This document shows positions 17,881-25,816 of a DNA stretch of 64,000 nt, piece after piece (position 1 is the stretch's first letter; each line of letters opens with the position of its first letter). The notes beneath the pieces were generated by a model. That model saw nothing but the letters and a program-made list of their open reading frames with translations. It was not told the origin of the DNA and searched no databases. This stretch comes from Sphingopyxis sp. YF1 (GTDB taxonomy: Bacteria > Pseudomonadota > Alphaproteobacteria > Sphingomonadales > Sphingomonadaceae), in assembly GCF_022701295.1 (NCBI RefSeq), contig NZ_CP033204.1:1488001-1552000 (forward strand). The letters run 5' to 3'. The position numbers and the translations under genes were made by a program.

Positions 17881-18807
17881 TTGTCGTCTCCCACGCCGCA
17901 GAATTCGCCCGACCTGACGCATCTCGACCGGCTGGAGGCCGAGAGCATCCACATCATGCGCGAAGTGATGGCCGATGCCGCCAAGCCCGTGATGCTGTAC
18001 AGCGTCGGCAAGGATAGCGCGGTGATGCTGCATCTGGCGCGCAAGGCCTTTTACCCGTCGCCTCCGCCATTCCCGCTGCTCCACGTCGACACGACGTGGA
18101 AGTTCCGCGACATGTATGCGCTGCGCGACCGCATGGCGGCCGAGAGCGGGATGGAGCTGATCGTCTATCAGAATCCCGAGGCCAAGGAACGCGGGATCAA
18201 CCCGTTCGACCACGGTCCGCTGCACACCGACATGTGGAAGACCGAGGGGCTGAAGCAGGCGCTCGACCTCCACGGCTTCGACGTCGCGTTCGGCGGCGCG
18301 CGGCGCGACGAGGAAAAGAGCCGCGCCAAGGAGCGCATCTTCTCCTTCCGCACCGCGAGCCATGGCTGGGACCCGAAGAAGCAGCGTCCCGAGCTGTGGA
18401 ATCTCTACAATGCCAGGAAAGCGAAGGGCGAGAGCATCCGCGTCTTTCCGATCTCGAACTGGACCGAGCTCGACATCTGGCAATATATCGCGCGCGAGAA
18501 TATCCCGATCGTTCCGCTCTATTTCTCGGCGCCGCGTCCGACGGTGGTGCGCGACGGCCTGCTCCTGATGGTCGACGACGAGCGGTTCCCGCTCGCGCCC
18601 GGCGAGGTGCCGGTCGAGCGCTCGATCCGCTTCCGCACCCTCGGCTGCTATCCGCTCACCGGGGCGGTCGAGAGCGAGGCGGCCACCTTGTCCGAGGTGA
18701 TCCAGGAAATGCTGCTGACGACGACCAGCGAGCGGCAGGGCCGCGCGATCGACAAGGATGGCGGCGACGCGTCGATGGAAAAGAAGAAGCAGGAGGGGTA
18801 TTTCTGA
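17881..18807 (+). CDS. cysD: Sulfate adenylyltransferase subunit 2 (ATP sulfurylase small subunit)
   Basis: A 308-residue PP-loop ATP pyrophosphatase: [16 protein letters not shown] at the N-terminus, [18 protein letters not shown] (P-loop), [28 protein letters not shown], and the C-terminal [12 protein letters not shown]. With CysN it makes adenosine 5'-phosphosulfate from ATP and sulfate. I prefer the TTG at 17881, which has AAAAGGA eight bases upstream and gives nearly the length of E. coli CysD; the ATG at 17830 has no properly spaced ribosome binding site and would add 17 unusual residues. It is joined to cysNC by a TGATG junction. Confidence 0.93.
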   Translation: MSSPTPQNSPDLTHLDRLEAESIHIMREVMADAAKPVMLYSVGKDSAVMLHLARKAFYPSPPPFPLLHVDTTWKFRDMYALRDRMAAESGMELIVYQNPEAKERGINPFDHGPLHTDMWKTEGLKQALDLHGFDVAFGGARRDEEKSRAKERIFSFRTASHGWDPKKQRPELWNLYNARKAKGESIRVFPISNWTELDIWQYIARENIPIVPLYFSAPRPTVVRDGLLLMVDDERFPLAPGEVPVERSIRFRTLGCYPLTGAVESEAATLSEVIQEMLLTTTSERQGRAIDKDGGDASMEKKKQEGYF

Positions 18808-20708
18808 TGACCGACCCCGTTTACGTCACCGACGTGCTCATCGCCGAGGATATCGACGCCTATCTGGCGCAGCATCAGCAGAAATCGCTCTTGCGCTTCA
18901 TCACCTGCGGATCGGTCGACGACGGCAAGTCGACGCTGATCGGGCGGCTGCTCTACGACAGCAAGATGATCTTCGAGGACCAGCTCGCCGCGCTCGAGGC
19001 CGACAGCAAGCGGGTCGGCACGCAGGGGCAGGAGATCGACTTCGCGCTGCTCGTCGACGGCCTTGCCGCCGAGCGCGAGCAGGGGATCACGATCGACGTC
19101 GCCTACCGTTTCTTCACCACCGAAAAGCGCAAGTTCATCGTCGCCGACACACCGGGGCACGAACAATATACGCGCAACATGGTCACAGGCGCCTCGACCG
19201 CCGACCTCGCGGTGATCCTTGTCGATGCGCGCAAGGGCGTGCTGACGCAGACGCGGCGGCACAGCTATCTGGCGCACCTGATCGGCATCAGGCATATCGT
19301 GCTGGCGGTGAACAAGATGGACCTTGTCGATTATGACAAGGCGGTGTTCGAGCGCATCCTGCTGAGCTATCGCGCCTTCGCGACCGAGATCGGCATCACC
19401 CACTTCACCGCGATCCCGATTTCGGGGTTCAAGGGCGACAATATCACCGCGCTGTCGGCGAACACGCCCTGGTACACGGGGCCGGCGCTGGTCGAGCATC
19501 TGGAAGCTGTCGAAGTTGCCGCGGAGCGTGACGGCGAAGCGGCGTTTCGCATGCCGGTTCAATGGGTTAATCGCCCGAACCTTGACTTCAGGGGATTTTC
19601 CGGGCTGATCGCGGGCGGATCGGTCAGGCCGGGTGACGCGGTGCGGGTGCTGCCGAGCGGCAAGACCTCGACCGTCAGCCGGATTGTCACGCTCGATCAA
19701 GACCTTGACGAAGCGGTTGCCGGGCAGTCGGTGACGATCTGCCTCGCCGACGAGATCGACTGTTCGCGCGGCGATGTGATCGCGGTGGCCGACGCGCCGC
19801 CCGAAGTGGCCGACCGCTTCGAATCGACGCTGGTCTGGATGGCCGACGAACCGATGATTCCGGGGCGCGCATATTGGCTGAAGCTGGCGACGCAGACGGT
19901 GTCGGCGACGGTGCAGGCGCCCAAATATCAGGTCAATGTCAACACGATGGAGCATCTGGCGGCGAAGACGCTGGAGCTCAACGCGATCGGCGTCGCCGAA
20001 CTGTCGACCGACAAGCCGGTGGTGTTCGAAGCCTATGACACCAACCGCACGCTGGGCGGATTTATCCTGATCGACAAGCTGACCAACGCGACGGTCGCGG
20101 CGGGCATGCTGCATTTCAGCCTGCGCCGCGCGCAGAACGTCCACTGGCAGGCGCTCGACATCAGCCGCGAGGCGCACGCGAACCTCAAGAACCAGAAGCC
20201 TGCGGTGCTGTGGTTCACCGGCCTGTCGGGGTCGGGCAAGTCGACGATCGCCAATCTGGTCGAAAAGAAGCTGCACCGGATGAACCGGCACACCTTCCTG
20301 CTCGACGGCGACAATGTCCGCCACGGGCTGAACAAGGATCTGGGCTTCACCGAGGCCGACCGGATCGAGAATATCCGCCGCGTCGGCGAGGTCGCGCGGC
20401 TGATGACCGACGCGGGGCTGATCGTGATCACCGCGTTCATCAGCCCGTTCAAGGCCGAACGCGAAATGGTGCGCGCGATGCTGCCCGCGGGCGAGTTCGT
20501 CGAGATCTTCGTCGATACCCCGCTTGCCGAGGCCGAGAAGCGCGACGTCAAGGGCCTCTACAAAAAGGCGCGCGCCGGGCAACTCAAGAATTTCACCGGG
20601 ATCGACAGCCCCTATGAGGCGCCCGAGAATCCGCAGATCCGGATCGACACCACCGCGATGACGCCCGAAGCGGCGGCGGACCTGATCGTGGAACATTTGC
20701 TGGGATGA
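18807..20708 (+). CDS. cysNC: Bifunctional sulfate adenylyltransferase subunit 1 / adenylylsulfate kinase
   Basis: A 633-residue fusion. The CysN GTPase part has GSVDDGKST (residues 35-43), [12 protein letters not shown] and NKMDLV; two beta-barrel domains follow. The CysC part begins near residue 460 with its own P-loop GLSGSGKST at about 472-480, then [29 protein letters not shown] and a C-terminal [12 protein letters not shown]. The protein couples GTP hydrolysis to APS formation and then phosphorylates APS to PAPS. The start shares a base with the cysD stop, and its stop overlaps cysQ. The fused form is common in alphaproteobacteria. Confidence 0.95.
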   Translation: MTDPVYVTDVLIAEDIDAYLAQHQQKSLLRFITCGSVDDGKSTLIGRLLYDSKMIFEDQLAALEADSKRVGTQGQEIDFALLVDGLAAEREQGITIDVAYRFFTTEKRKFIVADTPGHEQYTRNMVTGASTADLAVILVDARKGVLTQTRRHSYLAHLIGIRHIVLAVNKMDLVDYDKAVFERILLSYRAFATEIGITHFTAIPISGFKGDNITALSANTPWYTGPALVEHLEAVEVAAERDGEAAFRMPVQWVNRPNLDFRGFSGLIAGGSVRPGDAVRVLPSGKTSTVSRIVTLDQDLDEAVAGQSVTICLADEIDCSRGDVIAVADAPPEVADRFESTLVWMADEPMIPGRAYWLKLATQTVSATVQAPKYQVNVNTMEHLAAKTLELNAIGVAELSTDKPVVFEAYDTNRTLGGFILIDKLTNATVAAGMLHFSLRRAQNVHWQALDISREAHANLKNQKPAVLWFTGLSGSGKSTIANLVEKKLHRMNRHTFLLDGDNVRHGLNKDLGFTEADRIENIRRVGEVARLMTDAGLIVITAFISPFKAEREMVRAMLPAGEFVEIFVDTPLAEAEKRDVKGLYKKARAGQLKNFTGIDSPYEAPENPQIRIDTTAMTPEAAADLIVEHLLG

Positions 20709-21457
20709 GTATGACCGAGAGCGACGAACAACTGGCCGAGCGACTGGCGACAGAAGCGGGGCGTATCCTGCTCGACCTGCGCACGGCGGGCGAATTTGAG
20801 GGCAAGGCGCTGGGCAAGGCGGGCGACGAGCGCGCCAATGCGATGCTGATGCGCGAATTGCGCGCCGCGCGTCCCGGCGACGCGATCCTGTCCGAAGAGG
20901 AAAAGGACAGCGCGACGCGCTGCTCGTTCAGCCGCGTGTGGGTCGTCGATCCGCTCGACGGCACGCGCGAATATGGCGAGGGGCGTAGCGACTGGGCGGT
21001 GCATGTCGCGCTGGCGATCGACGGCGTCCCGGTCGTCGGCGCGGTCGCGCTGCCGGGGCTGGGGATCACGCTGACCTCGGGCGCGCCGAGGCCGCTCGAA
21101 GCCGCGAACCAGCCGCCGAAGATGCTGGTCAGCCGCACGCGCCCCGCCGCGGAGGCGGTGTTCGTCGCGGAGAGGATGGGCGCCGAACTGCTCGGCATGG
21201 GATCGGCCGGCGCCAAGGCGATGGCGGTGGTGCGCGGCGAGGCCGACATCTACCTCCACACCGGCGGCCAGTATGAATGGGACAATTGCGCCCCCGCGGC
21301 GGTCGCGGCGGCGGCGGGGCTGCACGTCAGCCGCGCCGACGGATCGCCGCTCGTCTACAATTGCGAAAATCCCTATCTGCCCGACCTGCTGATCTGCCGG
21401 AAGGAGTTCGCCGACGAGGCGCTGCGGCTGGCCGGCGAATTCGTCCCTGCGGCATAA
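20705..21457 (+). CDS. cysQ: 3'(2'),5'-bisphosphate nucleotidase, inositol monophosphatase family
   Basis: A 250-residue metal-dependent phosphatase. The metal site is visible as LSEEEKD (residues about 63-69) and [10 protein letters not shown] (about 80-89), with the C-terminal [19 protein letters not shown]. In this operon it would hydrolyse PAP left over from PAPS reduction. Its ATG overlaps the cysNC stop by four bases (ATGA); a second in-frame ATG two codons on is an alternative start. The three genes make a complete sulfate-activation unit. Confidence in the CysQ role comes mainly from the operon. Confidence 0.9.
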   Translation: MSMTESDEQLAERLATEAGRILLDLRTAGEFEGKALGKAGDERANAMLMRELRAARPGDAILSEEEKDSATRCSFSRVWVVDPLDGTREYGEGRSDWAVHVALAIDGVPVVGAVALPGLGITLTSGAPRPLEAANQPPKMLVSRTRPAAEAVFVAERMGAELLGMGSAGAKAMAVVRGEADIYLHTGGQYEWDNCAPAAVAAAAGLHVSRADGSPLVYNCENPYLPDLLICRKEFADEALRLAGEFVPAA

Positions 21458-21474
21458 GGCGACACGGCTTTCAT

Positions 21475-21550
21475 CGTCACCCCGGCCGCGATCCGGGGGT
21501 GATGGCCGCGTCGTTGCAGCAATGGCCCCCGGATCGGGTCCGGGGTGACG
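21475..21550. repeat. Palindromic repeat pair (family B, GTCACCCCGG type)
   Basis: Arms at about 21475-21499 and 21526-21550 are near-perfect inverted copies containing GTCACCCCGG and GATCCGGGGG, separated by 26 bases with TGCAGCAATGG. It begins just after the cysQ stop and is the first of three repeat units in a 450-bp block (21458-21921) that holds no gene. Confidence 0.85.
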
Positions 21551-21586
21551 AAGGTTAGGAAACGGTCGGTTGCGGGCGTTGGAGAT

Positions 21587-21705
21587 GTGCACCCCGGCGA
21601 AAGCCGGGGCCCAGAAGGCCGACGCGAACCCGGCGTGTTTCTGCAATGGACCCCGGCTTTCGCCGGGGTGCACGGAGGGCTGGATTCGGTCATTTCCGGT
21701 CATTC
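21587..21705. repeat. Palindromic repeat pair (family B), inverted copy of the unit at 58166-58280
   Basis: A perfect 23-bp inverted repeat has arms at 21587-21609 and 21651-21673; each arm itself folds as CCCCGGCGAAAGCCGGGG. The 41-base spacer and the following sequence CGGAGGGCTGGATTCGGTCATT are matched, in reverse orientation, by 58166-58280, including the spacer core ACCCGGCGTGTT. This is the middle unit of the block following cysQ. Confidence 0.88.
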
Positions 21706-21753
21706 GATCTGGATTGGCACGAATGACCGCTTTCGACCGGTTGCGGCCGCTCG

Positions 21754-21888
21754 CTCCTCCCTGTGGCGAAGCCATGGGGAGGTGGCAGCGCGCAGCGCTG
21801 ACGGAGGGGCGAAGGACGCGATCTCGCGGCCCCTCCACCACCGCCTGCGGCGGCGGTCCCCCTCCCCATGGCTTCGCCACAGGGAGGA
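21754..21888. repeat. Palindromic repeat pair (family A, copy 2)
   Basis: The ends carry CCTCCCTGTGGCGAAGCC and the inverted GGCTTCGCCACAGGGAGG, each able to fold on its own and with each other. The interior has smaller inverted repeats (GCAGCGCGCAGCGCTG and CCGCCTGCGGCGGCGG). The organisation matches the element at 3677-3795. The low-GC membrane-protein gene begins (in its 3' part) about 30 bases further on. Confidence 0.82.
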
Positions 21889-21921
21889 TTTAGATATCCG
21901 CTCACGACCGATAGCAGAAGT

Positions 21922-22302
21922 TCAGCCAGCGAGAATCTTGCGCCGTTCAAACAAGGTCAGGGTGAGCACGCATACGCTGGACGTGATACAGGACAAAGCA
22001 ACGGCATCGAGCAAGCTAGTGCCAACAATCGCCAACCAACTGCCGCAGACAATTATCGGTCCGATGATGCAAAATGGAATGATATGTCGGTCCAGAGCAT
22101 CTGCTTTAAACCAAACGATTGCGAGGATCGCCGCGATCCAAGGAAGCGATATTATCGCGCCGAGAAAGCTTCCGACGAATGCTCCCGCTCCGAAGCCGCC
22201 CGACGTTCCGATCGTGCCGTAAAAGCCGACAACTAACAACCCAACAAAATGCGCAACGCCGATACGCAGAGCCAGAACTTGCCGACGACTGATTTTTGTC
22301 AT
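21922..22302 (-). CDS. Hypothetical membrane protein of lower GC content
   Basis: A 126-residue protein with about four hydrophobic segments: IGVAHFVGLLVVGFYGTIG, GAFVGSFLGAIISLPW, IAAILAIVWF and IPFCIIGPIIVCGSWLAIVG, with a short basic tail FERRKILAG. Two counted 60-base lines inside the gene are 48% and 52% G+C, far below the surroundings, and it sits directly beside a dense cluster of repeats, so it may have been acquired horizontally. No family is recognised. It runs in the same direction as the DUF2147 gene behind it but with an 88-bp gap. Confidence 0.6.
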   Translation of the reverse strand: MTKISRRQVLALRIGVAHFVGLLVVGFYGTIGTSGGFGAGAFVGSFLGAIISLPWIAAILAIVWFKADALDRHIIPFCIIGPIIVCGSWLAIVGTSLLDAVALSCITSSVCVLTLTLFERRKILAG

Positions 22303-22390
22303 TTACCTATTCTAGCTTTTTCGGTTTGGTGGAACAACGTCCGCCTTCCACCCCAAAGCGGCTCTCGTATCGAAGCCCGCCAGATCCGCG

Positions 22391-22807
22391 CTACTGGCTC
22401 ATCCGGGTCCACGTCACCGTCTTGCAGAAGACGCTGACACAGCCTTTCATGGTCATCTTGTTGCCCGCGGCGCGCAGGTTCGCCTTGTAATAGCGGCCGT
22501 CCTCGGGGCTGTAGCCTTCGCCCTTCCACGCAGCGCCGTCGGCGGCGAGGTCCCAATAGATTTGCAGGCCCGACACATGGCGTGCGCGCTTGGCCTTGTC
22601 GGGGTTGCGTTCGTCGCGCTGGCCGCCGGCTGGCTGGGTGAAGAGCAGCTTGTGGACCTTGCCGCACAGCCGTGCGCCGCACGCATAGATATCGACGATC
22701 GCCTTGCCGTCGTCGGTGGCCCAGCGGCCCGTGATCGATTGCGGCGCGGCGGCGGTAGCCGGCACGGTGACGAGCGCGGCCAATGCCGCGACGATAAAAC
22801 GACGCAT
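22391..22807 (-). CDS. DUF2147 family secreted protein
   Basis: A 138-residue protein with a clear signal peptide (RRFIVAALAALVTVPATAAA, cleavage after ATA-A) and the DUF2147 pattern: ITGRWATDDGKAIVDIYACGARLCGKV, followed by RARHVSGLQIYWDLAADGAAWKGEGYSPEDGRYYKANL and TMKGCVSVFCKTVTW. DUF2147 proteins are small calycin-like exported proteins of unknown function. Four cysteines could form two disulfides. It is divergent from the beta-helix gene, with a 122-bp shared upstream region. Confidence 0.87.
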   Translation of the reverse strand: MRRFIVAALAALVTVPATAAAPQSITGRWATDDGKAIVDIYACGARLCGKVHKLLFTQPAGGQRDERNPDKAKRARHVSGLQIYWDLAADGAAWKGEGYSPEDGRYYKANLRAAGNKMTMKGCVSVFCKTVTWTRMSQ

Positions 22808-22929
22808 GATAGTCTCCCCCGGTTCAGGCGGAGCTGCGACCCCGGCCCTTTAGCTACAGCCATGTCAGCAACATGGCTTGGCATCGGCGCAGTCTTGCAG
22901 CATGCTCGCAAAAAACAAGGGAGAGTCTG

Positions 22930-24138
22930 ATGCCAATCCATCGTTTCGCCGCGCCGCTGGCCGCCGCGCTGCTGCTTGCCGTCCCGGCGACCGCCAAGAC
23001 GATCCGGGTCGAGGCGGGCGGCGTCGACGCCAACGAGAAATTGCAGGAAGCGCTGATCGTGGCCGAACCGGGTGATATCGTCGAGCTGGGTGCGGGGACG
23101 TGGGCGCTGGCTGACGGGCTGTCGCTCGACGTCGCCGGGGTCACCATCCGCGGTGCGGGGGTCGAGGACGGCAGCGGCTCGATCCTCGATTTTGCGGGGC
23201 AGCAGGGGGCGGGCGAGGGGCTGCTCGTCACTAGCGATGACGTGTTCCTGACCAATTTCGCGGTGCTCAACACCAAGGGCGACGGGATCAAGTCGAAGGG
23301 CGCCGACCGCATCGTCTATCACAAGCTGCGCGTCGAATGGACCGCGGGCCCGAAGGAGACCAACGGCGCCTACGGCATCTATCCGGTCGAGAGCAGCGAC
23401 GTGCTGATCGACAGCGTGTTTGTGCGCGGCGCGTCGGACGCGGGCATCTATGTGGGCCAGTCGAAGAATATCGTCGTGCGCGATTCGATCGCGAAGGAAA
23501 ATGTCGCGGGCATCGAGATCGAGAACAGCTATGATGCCGACGTCCACGACAATCTGGCGACGAAGAATACCGGCGGCATCCTGGTGTTCGACCTGCCCAG
23601 CCTGCCGATGCAGGGCGGGCACAATGTCCGCGTCTTCGACAATATCATCGTCGAGAACGACACGCCGAATTTCGCGCCGAAGGGCAATATCGTCGCGAGC
23701 GTGCCGACCGGGACCGGGGTGCTGGTGATGGCGAACCGCAACGTCGAGATTTTCGACAATGTGATGGAGAAGAACGGCACCGCCAATGTGATGATCGTCG
23801 GCTATCGCTACGAACACAAGGATCCCAAATACCAGCCGCTGCCGCGAGCGATCGTGGTGCGCGACAATGAGCATGGTCGCGCGGGTTTCGCGCCTGCCTT
23901 TCCGGGCGGAGCCGAGATCGCGGCGGCGATGGGGGGATCGATCCCGCCGGTGCTGTGGGACGGCGCGGGCGATGCGATCGTGCTCGACAAGGTCGGGGTG
24001 CTGTCGCTGAACCTGCCCGACGTCGCGACGCCGCAGAGCGCCGCGAAACCGTCGCCCGCCGACCTGTCGAAGGGCACCCCGCCCGCGGCGCTGCCCGGCA
24101 TCACGCTGCCCGCGGCGATGGAGGCGAAGGTCCAGTGA
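22930..24138 (+). CDS. Parallel beta-helix repeat protein (partner of diheme cytochrome)
   Basis: A 402-residue secreted protein: signal peptide with hydrophobic AAPLAAALLLAVPATA, then a right-handed beta-helix built from repeats such as LVTSDDVFLTNFAVLNTKGDG, VLIDSVFVRGASDAGIYVGQ, IVVRDSIAKENVAGIEIEN and VRVFDNIIVENDTP. The C-terminal 60 residues are Pro/Ala-rich. I recognise it as the beta-helix family that occurs side by side with SO2930-type diheme cytochromes (TIGR03805 with TIGR03806, from memory). The cytochrome gene overlaps its stop by four bases (GTGA). A GAGAGT run sits just before the ATG at 22930. No biochemical role is established for the pair; it is probably periplasmic. Confidence 0.88.
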   Translation: MPIHRFAAPLAAALLLAVPATAKTIRVEAGGVDANEKLQEALIVAEPGDIVELGAGTWALADGLSLDVAGVTIRGAGVEDGSGSILDFAGQQGAGEGLLVTSDDVFLTNFAVLNTKGDGIKSKGADRIVYHKLRVEWTAGPKETNGAYGIYPVESSDVLIDSVFVRGASDAGIYVGQSKNIVVRDSIAKENVAGIEIENSYDADVHDNLATKNTGGILVFDLPSLPMQGGHNVRVFDNIIVENDTPNFAPKGNIVASVPTGTGVLVMANRNVEIFDNVMEKNGTANVMIVGYRYEHKDPKYQPLPRAIVVRDNEHGRAGFAPAFPGGAEIAAAMGGSIPPVLWDGAGDAIVLDKVGVLSLNLPDVATPQSAAKPSPADLSKGTPPAALPGITLPAAMEAKVQ

Positions 24139-25163
24139 GGCGCGTCTTCGCCGCGCTGGCGGCGGCCTTGCTGTGCGCAAGCGGCGCGAGCGGCGTGCCG
24201 CTGCCCGGCGTCCATCAGGAAGTGATCGACAGCGACGCGATCCCGCAGAAGCTGTCGGCGTTCGGCCTGTTCCATTTTGGCAACCCCAAGGTGCCGCTCG
24301 GCAGCTTTCCCTACACGCTGCGCACGCCGTTGTTCAGCGACTATGCCGACAAGCATCGTTTCGTTTCGATCCCCGCCGGAAAGAAGGCGCGCGTGTTGGC
24401 CGACGGGACGATCGATTTCCCGGTCGGTACGGTGCTGGTCAAGAGCTTCGGCTGGAGCGACGTCGCGGACGGGCGCCCGGTCGAGACGCGCCTGCTGATC
24501 CGTCGCGCCGCGGGCTGGATCGCGCTGCCCTATATCTGGGATGCCGACGGCAGGGACGCGACGCTCGCGCTCGGCGGGCGGCGTGTTCCCGTGACGTTCA
24601 GGAGCCCCGACGGCGAGACGCACAGCATCCGCTATGCCGTGCCCAACAAGAACCAGTGCAAGGAATGCCACAGCCTGAACGGCGAGATCGTGCCGATCGG
24701 GCCCAAGGCGCGCAATTTCGTGCTCCCGTCGGACTGGCTGCCCGAACAGCGCAGCTGGTATTTCGAGAATCCCGACGCGCTGAAAACGGCGATGCCGATA
24801 TGGGACGACGCGAAGTCGGGCAGCGTCGAAACCCGCGCGCGCGCCTATCTGGATGCCAATTGCGCGCATTGCCACAATCCCGCGGGCAGCGCGTCGAACA
24901 GCGGACTGTTCCTGCGCTGGACCGACGATCCCGCGGGCGTCAATTACGGCATCGGCAAGCGCCCGACCGCGGCGGGGCGCGGCAGCGGCGGCATGGATTT
25001 CGCGGTGGCGCCGGGCGATCCCGAACGCAGCTTCCTGATCTATCGCCTCGAGAGCACCGACCCGGGCATAGCGATGCCCGAGGTCGGGCGCTCGACGGTG
25101 CACCGGGAGGGCGCGGCGCTGCTCCGGCAATGGATTGCCGAGATGCCGAAAGCATCGCATTAG
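24135..25163 (+). CDS. SO2930-family diheme c-type cytochrome
   Basis: A 342-residue exported protein with two heme-binding CxxCH motifs, CKECH at residues 175-179 and CAHCH at 243-247. The N-terminal half has RTPLFSDYADKHRFVSIPAG and FPVGTVLVKSFGW, and the C-terminal half ends IAMPEVGRSTVHREGAALLRQWI, which fits the SO2930 family. The start is a GTG that overlaps the stop of the beta-helix gene (GTGA), and VFAALAAALLCASGASG serves as the signal peptide. An electron-transfer role in the periplasm is certain in kind, but the partner and substrate are unknown. maiA follows after eight bases. Confidence 0.9.
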   Translation: MRRVFAALAAALLCASGASGVPLPGVHQEVIDSDAIPQKLSAFGLFHFGNPKVPLGSFPYTLRTPLFSDYADKHRFVSIPAGKKARVLADGTIDFPVGTVLVKSFGWSDVADGRPVETRLLIRRAAGWIALPYIWDADGRDATLALGGRRVPVTFRSPDGETHSIRYAVPNKNQCKECHSLNGEIVPIGPKARNFVLPSDWLPEQRSWYFENPDALKTAMPIWDDAKSGSVETRARAYLDANCAHCHNPAGSASNSGLFLRWTDDPAGVNYGIGKRPTAAGRGSGGMDFAVAPGDPERSFLIYRLESTDPGIAMPEVGRSTVHREGAALLRQWIAEMPKASH

Positions 25164-25171
25164 ATGGCGCC

Positions 25172-25816
25172 ATGACCCAGCCAGTGCCCCAACTCGTCCT
25201 CCACGATTATTTCCGCTCCTCGGCCAGCTATCGCGTGCGCATCGCGCTCAACCTCAAGTCACTCGCCTACGAGCGCGTCGAGATCAGCCTGATCGCGGGC
25301 GAACAGCGCAGCGATGCCTATCTTGAACAGAATGCGCAGGGGTTCGTCCCGATGCTCGTCGTCGACGGCGAGCCGATCATCCAGAGCCTCGCGATCATCG
25401 ACTGGCTCGACCGCGCCTATCCCGAACCGCGCCTGATCCCCGACGCGCCGATGCCGCGCGCGGTCGCGCTGGCGCAGGCGCAGGTGATCGCGAGCGATAT
25501 CCACCCGCTCAACAATCTGCGCATACTCAAATATCTGACCCGCGATCTGGGGCTCAACGAGCAGACCAAGGACCGCTGGATCGCGACATGGATCGCGCAG
25601 GGGTTTGACGCTCTTGAAGCCATGGCGGGCGACGGGCGTTATCTGGGCGGCGAGACGCCGGGGATCGCCGACTGCTGCCTCGTCCCGCAGATGTATAATG
25701 CGCGGCGCTTCGAGGTGCCGCTCGATGCCTATCCGCGGCTCGTGGAAATCGACGCGGCGTGCATGGAGTTGGATGCCTTCCAGAAGGCGCATCCCGACGC
25801 GGTCAAGCCCGCGTGA
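25172..25816 (+). CDS. maiA: Maleylacetoacetate isomerase / zeta-class glutathione S-transferase
   Basis: A 214-residue glutathione-dependent enzyme. The zeta-class active-site motif is present as FRSSASYRVRIALNLK (residues about 12-27), with GFVPMLVVDGEPIIQSLAIIDWL completing the thioredoxin-like domain, and an all-helical C-terminal domain with IHPLNNLRILKYL. It isomerises maleylacetoacetate to fumarylacetoacetate in homogentisate/tyrosine breakdown, or a related cis-trans isomer. The usual neighbours hmgA and fahA are not in the window. It follows the cytochrome by eight bases and is coupled to the TonB receptor by TGATG, so its role may be tied to this operon instead. Confidence 0.88.
   Translation: MTQPVPQLVLHDYFRSSASYRVRIALNLKSLAYERVEISLIAGEQRSDAYLEQNAQGFVPMLVVDGEPIIQSLAIIDWLDRAYPEPRLIPDAPMPRAVALAQAQVIASDIHPLNNLRILKYLTRDLGLNEQTKDRWIATWIAQGFDALEAMAGDGRYLGGETPGIADCCLVPQMYNARRFEVPLDAYPRLVEIDAACMELDAFQKAHPDAVKPA

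Noticed and set aside
21458..21921. CRISPR array
   Set aside because: The repeats are a few palindromic pairs of different families in both orientations, without regular direct repeats and spacers; no cas genes are present.
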